Notes: generated by a model from the sequence alone, not told the origin. DNA of 64,000 nucleotides from Polynucleobacter sp. JS-JIR-5-A7 (GCF_018687935.1 NZ_CP061308.1:1420048-1484047); one strand, 5' to 3'. Numbered from the stretch's first letter, positions 1 through 8,564 are shown. Program-made: numbers and translations.

Positions 1-188
1 ATCCCCTTGAGCTCGGCAACATCGGTAATATCAATCAAGATGCTTGGCTCTGACAGTCGCATATTGAGCGTAGCCAGAAGTGTTTGTCCGCCAGCAATTA
101 ATCTCGCGTCATCACCGCCTTGCTCCAGCAAAGACAAAGCATCACTTAAAGCCTTTGGCTTTACATAGTCAAATGCTGCTGCTTTCAT
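1..188 (-). CDS. FAD-binding subunit of a molybdenum hydroxylase, CoxM-like (partial)
   Basis: Only the first 62 or so residues are inside the window; the gene runs off the left edge. The visible N-terminus opens with MKAAAFDYVKP and contains the motif AGGQTLLATLNMRL, typical of the FAD_binding_5 domain of CO/xanthine-dehydrogenase-family medium subunits, which pass electrons from the molybdenum and 2Fe-2S subunits to FAD. The ATG at 186-188 is preceded by a strong GGAGGAGA ribosome binding site. The CoxG-like gene lies 89 bases upstream on the same strand, so the two are probably co-transcribed. Domain-level identity is confident; the substrate is unknown, and family membership does not mean CO oxidation. 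Confidence 0.8.
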   Translation of the reverse strand, partial: MKAAAFDYVKPKALSDALSLLEQGGDDARLIAGGQTLLATLNMRLSEPSILIDITDVAELKG

Positions 189-277
189 TCTGTCTCCTCC
201 ACTGCTAATTGAAGTAAGCCTTTGTGGCTCTTTTGATTTCTACTTTTAACTACTATTTTATTTTTTGAACTACTTTT

Positions 278-754
278 TTATTCACTACCAGCGCCAGACT
301 CCAGCGCCACTGTCTCCCCGCCTAATTCTTTTGCAAACTTTTGAAAAAAGTCATCTGCAATCTTTTTTGCGGAAGCGCTAATTAAGCGCCCGCCAATCTG
401 ACCTAACTTTCCACCAATGGAAGCTTCAGTTGTATAGGAAATTAAGGTGCCACCTTCGGCAGCTTTGAGCTCGACGCGTGAGCGTCCTTTTGCAAAACCG
501 GCAGCGCCTCCTGAACCTTCGAATGCCATAGAGCAGGATTGGTCTGGAATCACATCACTGAGCAGCAACTTGCCCGAGAAGCGGGCTCTGACAGGCCCAA
601 TCTTGAACATCACCTTGGCATGGACTTCTTCTGGCGATATACGGCTAATCTCTTCGCAACCAGGAATGGATTTGGCAAGCACATCAACATCGTTCAATCC
701 TCTCCAGACATCAGGGATCGATGCGGCTATGAGTTGTTCGCCATTGAGTTCCAT
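278..754 (-). CDS. CoxG-like SRPBCC family protein
   Basis: A 158-residue protein of the carbon monoxide dehydrogenase subunit G family (SRPBCC/START-like fold). The N-terminus MELNGEQLIAA and the motifs PDVWRGLNDVDVLAKSIPGC and GSGGAAGFAKGRSRVEL are characteristic. Family members help mature or membrane-anchor molybdenum hydroxylases and often sit beside genes for non-CO aromatic or heterocyclic hydroxylases. The length is normal for the domain. It precedes the CoxM-like gene on the minus strand and diverges from the TetR gene at 867, so the shared intergenic region probably controls both sides. The real substrate of the associated hydroxylase cannot be read from this protein. Confidence 0.8.
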   Translation of the reverse strand: MELNGEQLIAASIPDVWRGLNDVDVLAKSIPGCEEISRISPEEVHAKVMFKIGPVRARFSGKLLLSDVIPDQSCSMAFEGSGGAAGFAKGRSRVELKAAEGGTLISYTTEASIGGKLGQIGGRLISASAKKIADDFFQKFAKELGGETVALESGAGSE

Positions 755-796
755 TTAACTTCCTTGGGGTTTGTACGGATAGAGTGTTATCTACCA

Positions 797-809
797 ATTG
801 TTCAACAAT
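797..809. promoter_or_regulatory. Candidate TetR-family operator (perfect palindrome)
   Basis: ATTGTTCAACAAT is a perfect 13-base inverted repeat (6-base arms around a central C) in the 112-base region between the divergent coxG-like gene and the TetR gene. On the minus strand a possible promoter (TTGACC, 16-base spacer, TACATT) overlaps it, which fits autorepression and repression of the coxG side. No binding data; assignment rests on position and symmetry. Confidence 0.45.
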
Positions 810-866
810 GTACCATTATTTAACTTTTGGTCAATAAGTCCAAATTCGGATAAACCCTGAGAATCC

Positions 867-1559
867 ATGCGTTTTACTGAAGATAGCGTTTCCAGCCCAG
901 AGCAAGCCGAAAATTCGGCAGAAATACTCATACCGGCACGTCGCAGAATGAATACCGCCGATCGAAAGCGCCAAATTTTGGATCGAGCGATTCAGTTTTT
1001 TGCTAAATACGGTATTGAAGCTCAACTTCGTAATCTCACCAAAGAATTGGGCGTTACCCATACCCTGCTCTATCACTACTTCCCCACTAAAGAAGCCTTA
1101 ATTCAGGAAGTCTACAAAGAGGTTTTCGAATCCCGCTGGAAACCCGAATGGGAAGCATTGTTAGACGATCACAATCTGACGCCAGAAGAAAAGTTCAATG
1201 CCTTTTATTTGGATTACACCAAGACAGTGCTCACTTATGACTTTGTACGGATCCTAATCTTTTCAGGATTAAGCGATCAGTCAATTAGTGACCGCTTCTT
1301 TGAGCTCTTGCGCTCACGCTTGTTGCCCCGACTGATTCGTGAAACACGCAAATACTGCAATCGACCAATAGAGCCAAAACCAACCGAGCGCGAGCTTGAA
1401 TTCTTGATGGGCCTGCATGGCGGTATTTTCTATATTGGCATGCGCCGCTGGATCTATGGCCAAGCCATCTATGCCCCGAGCATTCCAAATTCTGAACAGG
1501 AAATCATTCGCGACCGCGTTGAGTCCTACTTACATTCCGCTAAAACTTTATTTGCTTAA
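867..1559 (+). CDS. TetR/AcrR family transcriptional regulator
   Basis: A 230-residue regulator. The N-terminal DNA-binding domain begins around residue 28 (MNTADRKRQILDRAIQFFAKYG) and includes the helix-turn-helix segment LTKELGVTHTLLYHYFPTKE at roughly residues 57-77, a clear TetR signature. The C-terminal ligand domain is variable and its inducer cannot be inferred. An N-terminal tail of about 27 residues precedes the domain; the in-frame ATG at 948 is an alternative start, but neither ATG has a strong ribosome binding site. It probably represses the adjacent catabolic genes, since it is divergent from coxG and directly upstream of the VOC and monooxygenase genes. Confidence 0.88.
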   Translation: MRFTEDSVSSPEQAENSAEILIPARRRMNTADRKRQILDRAIQFFAKYGIEAQLRNLTKELGVTHTLLYHYFPTKEALIQEVYKEVFESRWKPEWEALLDDHNLTPEEKFNAFYLDYTKTVLTYDFVRILIFSGLSDQSISDRFFELLRSRLLPRLIRETRKYCNRPIEPKPTERELEFLMGLHGGIFYIGMRRWIYGQAIYAPSIPNSEQEIIRDRVESYLHSAKTLFA

Positions 1560-1573
1560 TTAAAAAGGTCATT

Positions 1574-2032
1574 ATGTCCAATCTAAGCCTCAATCACTTC
1601 TCGATCCGTAGTCTAGAGATTGAAAAAACAACAGAATTTTTCAGTAAGCTGCTGGGCTTAACCATAGGCCCAAGACCAGAGTTTCCTTTTCCTGGTGTAT
1701 GGCTCTACAACGGCGACGATAGCAGCTGGGCAAACGCAGTACTGCATTTGATTGCGATTGATAAGAATGATCCAGATGGTTTAAAAAAATATCTAGGTGA
1801 TCGTGATACCAGCTCACTTCATGGGTCAGGTGCGGTTGATCACATCGCCTTTTTTGCAACTGGCCTAGAAGAAAAAATTACCTTGTTGAAGCAACTCAAG
1901 ATTCCTTATCGCGAGCGCACGGTTCCTGTCTTAAAACTTCACCAAATCTTTTTGGATGATCCTAACGGTGTGGTGATTGAGCTCAATTACCCTGCCGAAG
2001 AAAAAACAGCCTTAGACGCGAAGGCTGCATAA
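1574..2032 (+). CDS. VOC (glyoxalase/dioxygenase superfamily) protein
   Basis: A 152-residue vicinal-oxygen-chelate protein. It has the two beta-alpha-beta-beta-beta halves expected: LNHFSIRSLEIEKTTEFFSK near the start, AVDHIAFFATG in the middle and the C-terminal IFLDDPNGVVIELNYP, where the Glu is a usual metal ligand. The His of the first half (LNHF), the His of the second (VDHIAF) and that Glu together suggest a metal site. It starts 14 bases after the TetR gene and ends 10 bases before the flavin monooxygenase, so it is probably in one operon with them. It could be a ring-cleaving dioxygenase, a lyase or an isomerase of the same catabolic route; the exact reaction is not determinable. Confidence 0.82.
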   Translation: MSNLSLNHFSIRSLEIEKTTEFFSKLLGLTIGPRPEFPFPGVWLYNGDDSSWANAVLHLIAIDKNDPDGLKKYLGDRDTSSLHGSGAVDHIAFFATGLEEKITLLKQLKIPYRERTVPVLKLHQIFLDDPNGVVIELNYPAEEKTALDAKAA

Positions 2033-2042
2033 GGAATTAGCC

Positions 2043-3284
2043 ATGGCAAAAATACTAGTGGTTGGCGGATCCTTAGGCGGTTTATTTGTAGCAAACATCT
2101 TGCTACGCCAAGGTCATGACGTCACCCTTCTAGAAAAAGCGACTGGCTCCCTTGATGGTCGAGGCGCAGGCATTGTGACGCACGATGCCCTTGCCCAAGC
2201 TTTACGTGCCGCTGGTGTAAGCGTTGATCACACACTAGGGGTACCAGTAACTCAACGCGTTACCCTAGGTTCAGATGGTCAAAGTCTAGGTGAGATGGAG
2301 TTGCCACAAATACTCACATCTTGGAGTCGTCTGTATCACATGCTGAAGGAAGCATTTCCAGTAGAGCGCTACTTGCAAGGCAAGACTGTCAAAACAGTAA
2401 TGCAAGATGCCAATGCAGTAGAGGTGCATTGCGAAGATGGCAGTCAATACAAGGCAGAATTATTAATTGCGTCTGATGGCATTCGTTCAGGTGTTAGAGC
2501 ACAAGTTGCCCCAGATATTCAACCTGAATATGCTGGCTATATTGCTTGGCGCGGTGTCTGTGATGAGGCCTGCCTCTCGCAATACACGCTAGAGACGCTA
2601 TTTAATCGTTTTGGTTTTTGCCTTCCTAATGGAGAGCAGATGCTCGGTTATCCCGTAGCCGGATCTGGCAACGATACCCGCCCAGGCAAACGTCGCTATA
2701 ACTTTGTTTGGTATCGACCCGCTTCTGAGCAGGAAGAGTTAGTTAGCTTACTCACCGATGATGATGGTCATTACTACCCTACTGGCATTCCCCCATTAAA
2801 AGTTTCCTGGAAACACATTGCCCATATGCGCAAAGTTGCTCGTGACATTTTGGCGCCACAGTATGCAGAAATTTTAGAAAAAACGGCGTCTCCTTTTTTG
2901 CAAGCTATTTACGACGTGCGCTCTGAGCAAATTGTATTCGGCAGAATTGCCTTGATGGGTGATGCGGCATTTGTAGGTAGACCCCACGTTGGTATGGGTG
3001 TTACCAAGGCAGGTGATGAGGCTATCGTGATTGCAAAACAGATTGAAACCCTGGGCGTCACCCCGGAAGCTTTGCAAGCCTATAGCGCTGAGCGCCTCAA
3101 ATTAGGCCAACAAGTAGTAGCGCGAGCCCAGTATTTAGGGCGTTATATGCAGTCTCAGGGTAGCAAAGGAACAAGGGATGCCGATAATCTCAAACGGAAT
3201 GCCGGTACGGTCATGGCAGAAACTGCCATCGACATTAGCGATTTATTAGCCCAAGGGAAAGCAGTACCTGAATCTGCCCATTAA
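2043..3284 (+). CDS. FAD-dependent monooxygenase, 2,6-dihydroxypyridine 3-hydroxylase-like
   Basis: A 413-residue class A flavoprotein hydroxylase. The dinucleotide-binding motif VVGGSLGGLFVANILLRQGH is at the N-terminus, and the FAD ribityl-binding motif MGDAAFVGRPHVGMGVTKAG is near residues 304-323. The unusual GGSLGGL start and the RPHxGxGxxKA segment resemble dihydroxypyridine and 6-hydroxynicotinate hydroxylases more than phenol hydroxylases. Such enzymes use NAD(P)H and O2 to hydroxylate an activated ring. The neighbouring molybdenum-hydroxylase components fit N-heterocycle breakdown, since these often add the first hydroxyl groups. A good AAGGA site precedes the ATG. Substrate is inferred, not shown. 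Confidence 0.82.
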   Translation: MAKILVVGGSLGGLFVANILLRQGHDVTLLEKATGSLDGRGAGIVTHDALAQALRAAGVSVDHTLGVPVTQRVTLGSDGQSLGEMELPQILTSWSRLYHMLKEAFPVERYLQGKTVKTVMQDANAVEVHCEDGSQYKAELLIASDGIRSGVRAQVAPDIQPEYAGYIAWRGVCDEACLSQYTLETLFNRFGFCLPNGEQMLGYPVAGSGNDTRPGKRRYNFVWYRPASEQEELVSLLTDDDGHYYPTGIPPLKVSWKHIAHMRKVARDILAPQYAEILEKTASPFLQAIYDVRSEQIVFGRIALMGDAAFVGRPHVGMGVTKAGDEAIVIAKQIETLGVTPEALQAYSAERLKLGQQVVARAQYLGRYMQSQGSKGTRDADNLKRNAGTVMAETAIDISDLLAQGKAVPESAH

Positions 3285-3304
3285 AAGGCGCATTCAGTTA
3301 AGAT

Positions 3305-3333
3305 TTGATAAACAAAAAGTATTCTTATTTAAA
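3305..3333 (+). promoter_or_regulatory. Possible sigma-70 promoter of the ABC importer operon
   Basis: TTGATA at 3305-3310 and TTTAAA at 3328-3333 are separated by exactly 17 bases, 25 bases upstream of the substrate-binding protein start. The downstream leader ends with a strong GGAGGAG ribosome binding site. Assigned by motif and spacing only. Confidence 0.4.
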
Positions 3334-3358
3334 CAAGTTTTATATGGAGGAGACAACC

Positions 3359-4594
3359 ATGAAACAAAAAGTAACGAATCAAACTAGAAGAAAGATGTTG
3401 ATTGGCGGCGCTGCTGCTGCAAGCACCCCACTTTGGCTCAACGTTGCCAATGCCCAAGCCGAAACTATCAAGATTGGTTTTCCAACTCCATTGACTGGGC
3501 CATTCTCTGCTGAAGCGCAAGACCAAGTCAAAGCTGCTGAACTGGCTATTAAAGAATTCAATGATGCTGGTGGATTTAATGGTCGTAAAGCAGAACTTCT
3601 AGTACGCGACGACAAACTTAATCCTGGTGAAGCCGCTACTCGTACACTCGAATTGATTGAAAAAGATAAAGTGAATTACGTGGTTGGCTCTCTTTCTGCC
3701 GCTACCCAACTCTCCATCAATGCCGTATGTAAAGAGCGCAAAGTTCTCTTTAACTCCATCAGCCAATCTGATGCGATTAACGAAGTAAAAGATTGGAGTG
3801 TCTATACATTCCATGAAGCTTTGAACCCAACCATGACAGCGGGTGCAGTAGCGCGCTACTCCATTCCCCGTTTCGGCAAGAAGATTGTGTTCCTCACTGC
3901 TGACTATGCGTACGGACATGAGATGGTGCGTGCGTTTGAGCGCGCTGGTAAGGAAATGGGTGCCACTACCTTGGCTGATATTCGTCATCCATTGGGTGCA
4001 TCGGATTACTCAGCATTCTTACCACGCATTAAAGCCTTGAACCCTGATATTTTGGTGCTCTGTAACTTCGGACGGGATTTGGTAAATGCTGCCAAACAAT
4101 GTACTGACTTTGGTCTGAAATCGAGTATGAAGATCGTGACACCAGTCTTGTTGTACACCTCACGTTTAGCAGGTGGTCCAGAGGCGTTTGAAGGCATCAT
4201 CGGTGGCACCTCTTACTACTGGGGTCTAGAAGATCGTATTCCAACAGCCAAAACATTTAACGATGCTTTCCGCAAGATGTATAACGGCTCTGTTCCATCC
4301 GATTACGGTGCATTAGGTTACGCTGGCGTGAAGAGCGTATTGGCATCGGTCAAGATTGCTAAGTCCACCGACACTATGAAAGTAGTGAGTGCGATGGAGA
4401 ACCTCAAGTACGACTGGTACAAAGGTCCTGAGTACTATCGCAAGTGCGATCACCAAGCAGTTCAAACCGTCATCATCGTAGAGTCTAAATCTAAGAATAT
4501 GAAAGACAAATATGATGTCTTCAATATTTTGACAATTGAGCCTACTACTGAGAAGAACATGCGCTCCTGCGCAGAGTTAGGTCACAAAGCCTAA
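3359..4594 (+). CDS. ABC transporter periplasmic substrate-binding protein (LivJ-type)
   Basis: A 411-residue type I periplasmic binding protein of the branched-chain amino acid/amide/aromatic acid uptake family. The N-terminus has a Tat-like signal (TRRKMLIGGAAAASTP, cleavage near VANAQA). The mature part begins with ETIKIGFPTPLTGPFSAEAQ, a family hallmark. The ATG at 3359 is chosen because GGAGGAGACAACC lies directly before it; an in-frame start at 3305 lacks any ribosome binding site and would hide the signal peptide. It is first in the operon before the two permeases and two ATPases. The ligand is likely an organic acid or aromatic compound of the adjacent pathway rather than leucine, an inference from context. 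Confidence 0.9.
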   Translation: MKQKVTNQTRRKMLIGGAAAASTPLWLNVANAQAETIKIGFPTPLTGPFSAEAQDQVKAAELAIKEFNDAGGFNGRKAELLVRDDKLNPGEAATRTLELIEKDKVNYVVGSLSAATQLSINAVCKERKVLFNSISQSDAINEVKDWSVYTFHEALNPTMTAGAVARYSIPRFGKKIVFLTADYAYGHEMVRAFERAGKEMGATTLADIRHPLGASDYSAFLPRIKALNPDILVLCNFGRDLVNAAKQCTDFGLKSSMKIVTPVLLYTSRLAGGPEAFEGIIGGTSYYWGLEDRIPTAKTFNDAFRKMYNGSVPSDYGALGYAGVKSVLASVKIAKSTDTMKVVSAMENLKYDWYKGPEYYRKCDHQAVQTVIIVESKSKNMKDKYDVFNILTIEPTTEKNMRSCAELGHKA

Positions 4595-4633
4595 TAGCAA
4601 AATCAGGGAGGATCAGTTGATCTTCCCCGAACC

Positions 4634-4668
4634 ACTCCCCTTGAACCTGATGGTCTTGGGGAGTTTTT
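4634..4668 (+). terminator. Intra-operon hairpin with T-run (attenuating terminator)
   Basis: ACTCCCC (4634-4640) pairs with GGGGAGT (4658-4664) around a 17-base loop and is followed by TTTTT. It lies between the binding-protein gene and the first permease. Partial termination here would give more binding protein than membrane components, a common arrangement in ABC importers. Confidence 0.6.
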
Positions 4669-4680
4669 CTGAGTACATTT

Positions 4681-5565
4681 ATGACTGGTCTGACGTTTGA
4701 ACTTTTATGCATGCAACTGCTTACGGGAATTGCCCTAGGCAGTATCTATGCGCTTTTAGCGCTGGGTTTATGCCTCATTTTTGGCATGCTCAACGTAGTG
4801 AACTTTGCCCATGGCGCTTTTTTTATGGTCGGCGCTTTCTTGGGCGTGTATTTCTTAGGTGTCACTGGCAACTTCTGGTTTAGTTTAATCCTCACACCTT
4901 TGCTCACTGGATGTCTTGGCTTGGTAACGGAACGCTTCTTAGTAAGACCGCTTTATGGTCGCGGACTAGACTACCCGCTGCTGCTCACTTTTGGTCTGTC
5001 ATATGTATTGATTGAAGTTATGCGCGTGACATTTGGTATCGAAGGCTTACCCTCCATCACTCCTGATGGCTTAACTGGCACCATGAACGTTGGCATTGGT
5101 TACTTCCCCAAATACAGACTCTTTTTGATTGGTGCAACAGCGCTCATTATTTTTGGCGTTTGGTTCTTGATTCAAAAGACACGCTATGGCCTCATTATTA
5201 AAGCAGGCGCGGCTGATCAAGAGATTGTTAAAGTACTCGGGGTCGATATCGCCAAAGTATGGCTCTTAGTGTTTGGTCTGGGCTGTGCTATTGCTGGCCT
5301 GTCAGGCATCCTGGCTTCACCAACCCGCTCCGTCAACCCAGAGATGGGTATTCCAATTTTGGCGGAGTCATTTGTGGTGACTGTAGTTGGCGGCATGGGC
5401 TCACCCGTTGGCGCTGTGGTTGCGGGCTTATTGGTTGGCGTGGTTTACAGCATGACCTCCCTCTTCTTTCCTGACCTGTCCGAATTATCTATTTTTGTAT
5501 TAATGGCTGTTGTCTTATTAATTCGACCACAAGGCCTCTTTGGCAAAGCGGGGGCGATGGGCTAA
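4681..5565 (+). CDS. livH: Branched-chain-type ABC transporter permease (LivH family)
   Basis: A 294-residue inner-membrane permease with about eight hydrophobic segments. Family motifs include GSIYALLALGLCLIFGMLNV near the N-terminus and the conserved NFAHGAFFMVGAF that follows. The C-terminal third has the cytoplasmic EAA-like loop contacting the ATPase (VNPEMGIPILAESFVVTVVG). It pairs with the LivM-type permease at 5579 to form the translocation channel. The start follows the attenuator hairpin by 12 bases. The symbol is used for the family; substrate specificity is not established. Confidence 0.88.
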   Translation: MTGLTFELLCMQLLTGIALGSIYALLALGLCLIFGMLNVVNFAHGAFFMVGAFLGVYFLGVTGNFWFSLILTPLLTGCLGLVTERFLVRPLYGRGLDYPLLLTFGLSYVLIEVMRVTFGIEGLPSITPDGLTGTMNVGIGYFPKYRLFLIGATALIIFGVWFLIQKTRYGLIIKAGAADQEIVKVLGVDIAKVWLLVFGLGCAIAGLSGILASPTRSVNPEMGIPILAESFVVTVVGGMGSPVGAVVAGLLVGVVYSMTSLFFPDLSELSIFVLMAVVLLIRPQGLFGKAGAMG

Positions 5566-5578
5566 GGCTCCGTATTTT

Positions 5579-6538
5579 ATGAATTCATTTTTCCAACTCA
5601 TCGCTCGTCATCGCGTTTTAGCGAGCACCCTATTCTTAGCGATCTTCCCGTTCATCATGCCGTATGAGGCGCTGGCAATTAATATCCTCATCTTTGGTTT
5701 ATTTGCCATGGGCTTTAACCTGCTGTTTGGCTACATGGGCTTGCTCTCATTTGGACACGGAGCCTTTTTGGGTATTGGCAGCTACCTTACTGGTATCAGC
5801 ATCGTTCACTATGGCTTAGGATGGGCTACTGCCATCTTGGTAGGCGTGATTGGTGCTGCAATTGGCGGACTCATCATGGGCTTTTTAGCGATCCGCACTC
5901 GGGGAATTTATTTCTCGATGGTGACATTAGCGCTTGGCCAAATTGTCTATTACATCTTCTACAAAGCAGAAAGTCTGACTGGGGGTGAAAATGGTTTACG
6001 TGGTGTCCGCGTCGACTCATTCAACATCTTTGGCATCCCAGTTGACTTCCTCAACCCCATGGTGAAGTACTACATCATTCTCTTCTTCGTAGTCATTGCG
6101 ATTTGGTTGATCTCCCGTATTTTGAACTCACCGCTAGGTGCAGTCATGGAAGCCATTCGTGAAAATGAAAAACGCGCAGCAGCCTGTGGCTTTGATGTCG
6201 CTAGAACTAAATTGCTCGTATTTGTATTGTCAGCTGCCATTTGTGGATTAGCTGGATCATTACGAGCCCTACACCTTTCCATTGTTCCGATTGATTCCTT
6301 GCATTATCTGCAATCTGGTCAAGCGGTGATGATGAGTATCTTGGGCGGTATGGGCACCTTCTTTGGTCCATTTGTAGGTGCCGCAGTAATGCTCTACCTT
6401 GAAGACGTTGTTACCACCTTTACAAAACATTGGATGGCGGTGGTTGGCCTAGTATTTATGTTCTTTGTGCTGTTCTTCCCTAAAGGTATCTGGGGAACCA
6501 TTCTGAGCAAGCTGCAAGTTAATCGGGATTTAAAATAA
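5579..6538 (+). CDS. livM: Branched-chain-type ABC transporter permease (LivM family)
   Basis: A 319-residue second permease. It has the LivM signatures GLFAMGFNLLFGYMGLLSFG and GHGAFLGIGSYLTGI, plus the conserved segment SLTGGENGLRGV. The start is placed at the ATG at 5579; the longer reading frame opens with a TTG at 5540 inside livH and adds an unconvincing basic tail. The stop codon TAA overlaps the ATG of the ATPase gene (TAATG), indicating translational coupling. It works with LivH, LivG, LivF and the upstream binding protein. Confidence 0.88.
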   Translation: MNSFFQLIARHRVLASTLFLAIFPFIMPYEALAINILIFGLFAMGFNLLFGYMGLLSFGHGAFLGIGSYLTGISIVHYGLGWATAILVGVIGAAIGGLIMGFLAIRTRGIYFSMVTLALGQIVYYIFYKAESLTGGENGLRGVRVDSFNIFGIPVDFLNPMVKYYIILFFVVIAIWLISRILNSPLGAVMEAIRENEKRAAACGFDVARTKLLVFVLSAAICGLAGSLRALHLSIVPIDSLHYLQSGQAVMMSILGGMGTFFGPFVGAAVMLYLEDVVTTFTKHWMAVVGLVFMFFVLFFPKGIWGTILSKLQVNRDLK

Positions 6539-7290
6539 TGAATAGCGTAAGCACTCCTATTCTTGAAGCGCGCAATGTCAGCAAGAGCTTTGGTAAATTC
6601 AAAGCCCTACAAAATGTTTCTACCAGCTTTATGCCTGGAACATTAACCGCGATCATTGGCCCTAACGGCGCAGGGAAGAGCACTTTCTTTAACGTCTTAA
6701 GTGGCGCATTCCCTCCGACTAGCGGAGAAATCCTCTTTAACGGCAAAGATATTACCGGCATGCAGCAACATGAGTTTGCACGTATTGGTATTTCTAAAAG
6801 CTTTCAGATCACGAATGTTTTTAAGCAACTGACCGTTCATGAAAATGTTCGCGTAGCTGCACAAATGGAAACGGCCCGCTATAACTTTCTGCGAAATGCC
6901 CAAAGCTATCCAGGTCCGATTGAACTCGCAGAGCAACTTCTACACCGCGTGAACTTAGAGCATCTGCGCAATAAGAAAACGGGTGATCTTGCTCATGGTC
7001 AACAACGGGCTCTAGAAATTGCGATGGCTTTAGCTTGCAACCCCAGCCTCCTCCTTTTGGATGAGCCTACTGCAGGCATGTCCCCCGAAGAGACCTTAGT
7101 CATGATGGAACTCATTCGTACTTTGGCTAGCGAGCGCACCGTCATTTTGGTAGAACACAAGATGAAACTCATTATGGGCTTATGCAAGCGCATCATCGTG
7201 TTACATCATGGTGAATTTTTAGCTGAGGGCACTCCCGAAGAAATCCAAAATAATGCTGAGGTGCGTCGGGTGTACCTCGGTCATGGTTAA
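6538..7290 (+). CDS. livG: ABC transporter ATP-binding protein (LivG family)
   Basis: A 250-residue ATPase. The Walker A motif GPNGAGKST is near residue 41. The signature is degenerate (DLAHGQQRALEIAMAL, where LSHGQ or LAHGQ is usual for LivG). Walker B is LLLLDEPTAGMSPEE, followed by the switch histidine in VEHKM. It overlaps the livM stop codon by one base and is followed after 13 bases by livF. It forms a heterodimer with LivF that powers uptake. Confidence 0.9.
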   Translation: MNSVSTPILEARNVSKSFGKFKALQNVSTSFMPGTLTAIIGPNGAGKSTFFNVLSGAFPPTSGEILFNGKDITGMQQHEFARIGISKSFQITNVFKQLTVHENVRVAAQMETARYNFLRNAQSYPGPIELAEQLLHRVNLEHLRNKKTGDLAHGQQRALEIAMALACNPSLLLLDEPTAGMSPEETLVMMELIRTLASERTVILVEHKMKLIMGLCKRIIVLHHGEFLAEGTPEEIQNNAEVRRVYLGHG

Positions 7291-7303
7291 TTGAAGGTTC
7301 CTT

Positions 7304-8008
7304 ATGTTGCGCATTGAAAACTTAAACGCTTGGTATGACCGCAGTCACGTCTTGCAAGGCATCTCACTTGAAGTAAATAAAGGAGAAATTGTGACCTTAA
7401 TGGGTCGCAATGGTGCCGGTAAGACCACTACCCTGCGCTCACTCATGGGCTTGCTCTCTAAACGTCAAGGCAAAGCCTCAATCGATGGCACATCCTTTTT
7501 AGATCTGCCTGCACATGAGCGCTTTCACTTAGGTCTGGCTTATGTACCAGAAGACCGCCGCATTGTTCCAGGTTTGACTGTTAAAGAAAATCTGGAGTTG
7601 GGTGTGATTGCCCAAAAGAGTCGTGGTGATATGAGCGCTTTAGTAGATGAAATTGCTGAGACCTTTCCTAGGTTGAAAGAGCGTCTTCAACAGGATGGCA
7701 CTTCCATGTCGGGTGGAGAACAACAAATGCTCGCCATTGCTCGCGCCATGATTGCTAAACCAAAAGTCATTTTGCTCGATGAACCCTCTGAGGGCATCAT
7801 GCCAGTCTTAGTAGAAGAAATGTTTGAGCTCTTTGCAAAACTGAAGCAGCAAGGTTTAACGATTCTGTTAGTTGAGCAAAATGTCCAGCAAGCTTTGAGG
7901 ATCTCTGACCGCGCTTATATCTTGGATCAGGGAGAAATTGTGTTTCAGGACACTGCTCAGAATCTTCTCAACAACGACGAGATCCAGCAGAAGTATTGCG
8001 CTGTTTAG
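7304..8008 (+). CDS. livF: ABC transporter ATP-binding protein (LivF family)
   Basis: A 234-residue ATPase. Walker A is GRNGAGKTT near residue 34, the signature is MSGGEQQMLAIARAM, and Walker B is VILLDEPSEGIMP followed by VEQN. The motif AYVPEDRRIVPGLTVKENL is diagnostic of the LivF branch. It is the last gene of the importer operon; the next gene is on the opposite strand and ends 43 bases downstream, with no clear terminator visible between. Confidence 0.9.
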   Translation: MLRIENLNAWYDRSHVLQGISLEVNKGEIVTLMGRNGAGKTTTLRSLMGLLSKRQGKASIDGTSFLDLPAHERFHLGLAYVPEDRRIVPGLTVKENLELGVIAQKSRGDMSALVDEIAETFPRLKERLQQDGTSMSGGEQQMLAIARAMIAKPKVILLDEPSEGIMPVLVEEMFELFAKLKQQGLTILLVEQNVQQALRISDRAYILDQGEIVFQDTAQNLLNNDEIQQKYCAV

Positions 8009-8051
8009 TTCGCTGCTTAGTTAGCTTTTGAGTTAGCCACTTGGTTGATAA

Positions 8052-8564
8052 TTAAATCAAGTGCAACCAATGGCCTAACTGGTGCCAAAAGCTCTCAGGC
8101 ACCAAGGACAACAACCAAGTTAATATTAAGTAGCGCAGCATCTTGCCGAAAAACATATACATCAGGCATGATTTCCAAGGCAGTCTTAACCACCCAGCTG
8201 CAACACACAAGGGGTCACCAAAACCGGGTAACCAAGAAAGCAGCAGCATCTTTGGTCCCCACTCTCCAAGCCAAGCTTTTAGACGACTATCTGTAGTTTC
8301 AGCAATGGATTTAATGCGACTGCGAGCGAGCAATCCCAGCCACCAATCAAGCATGCCTCCCAAGGTATTGCCAACCGTAGCCACCAGTATTGCCACCCAA
8401 TACAAATGGGGATTGAGAGAAATGTAACCAAAGAGAATGGGCTCAGAGCCAACAGGAAGTAGGGTTGCTGAAACAAAGGCGCTAATAAACACTGCTGGAA
8501 GACCCACCGAGGGCATGCCAAACCATCCAAAAAAATGCGTGAGTGCGTGCTCCATGAAACGCAT
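8052..8564 (-). CDS. YqaA/DedA-like small membrane protein
   Basis: A 170-residue membrane protein of the YqaA family (SNARE-associated/VTT superfamily). The N-terminal helix contains LPAVFISAFVSATLLPVGSE, the core has ATVGNTLGGMLDWWLG, and the C-terminal half has WLPGFGDPLCVAAGWLRLP, the conserved re-entrant loop glycine and proline pattern. A second in-frame ATG at 8555 is better placed from the GGGG ribosome binding site, so the protein may be three residues shorter. Members are proposed lipid scramblases or ion-coupled transporters; the role here is unknown. It is convergent with livF. Confidence 0.8.
   Translation of the reverse strand: MRFMEHALTHFFGWFGMPSVGLPAVFISAFVSATLLPVGSEPILFGYISLNPHLYWVAILVATVGNTLGGMLDWWLGLLARSRIKSIAETTDSRLKAWLGEWGPKMLLLSWLPGFGDPLCVAAGWLRLPWKSCLMYMFFGKMLRYLILTWLLSLVPESFWHQLGHWLHLI

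Noticed and set aside
1..754. True carbon monoxide dehydrogenase operon
   Set aside because: Only a partial CoxM-like gene and CoxG are visible; the catalytic CoxL motif cannot be checked and the context points to organic substrates.
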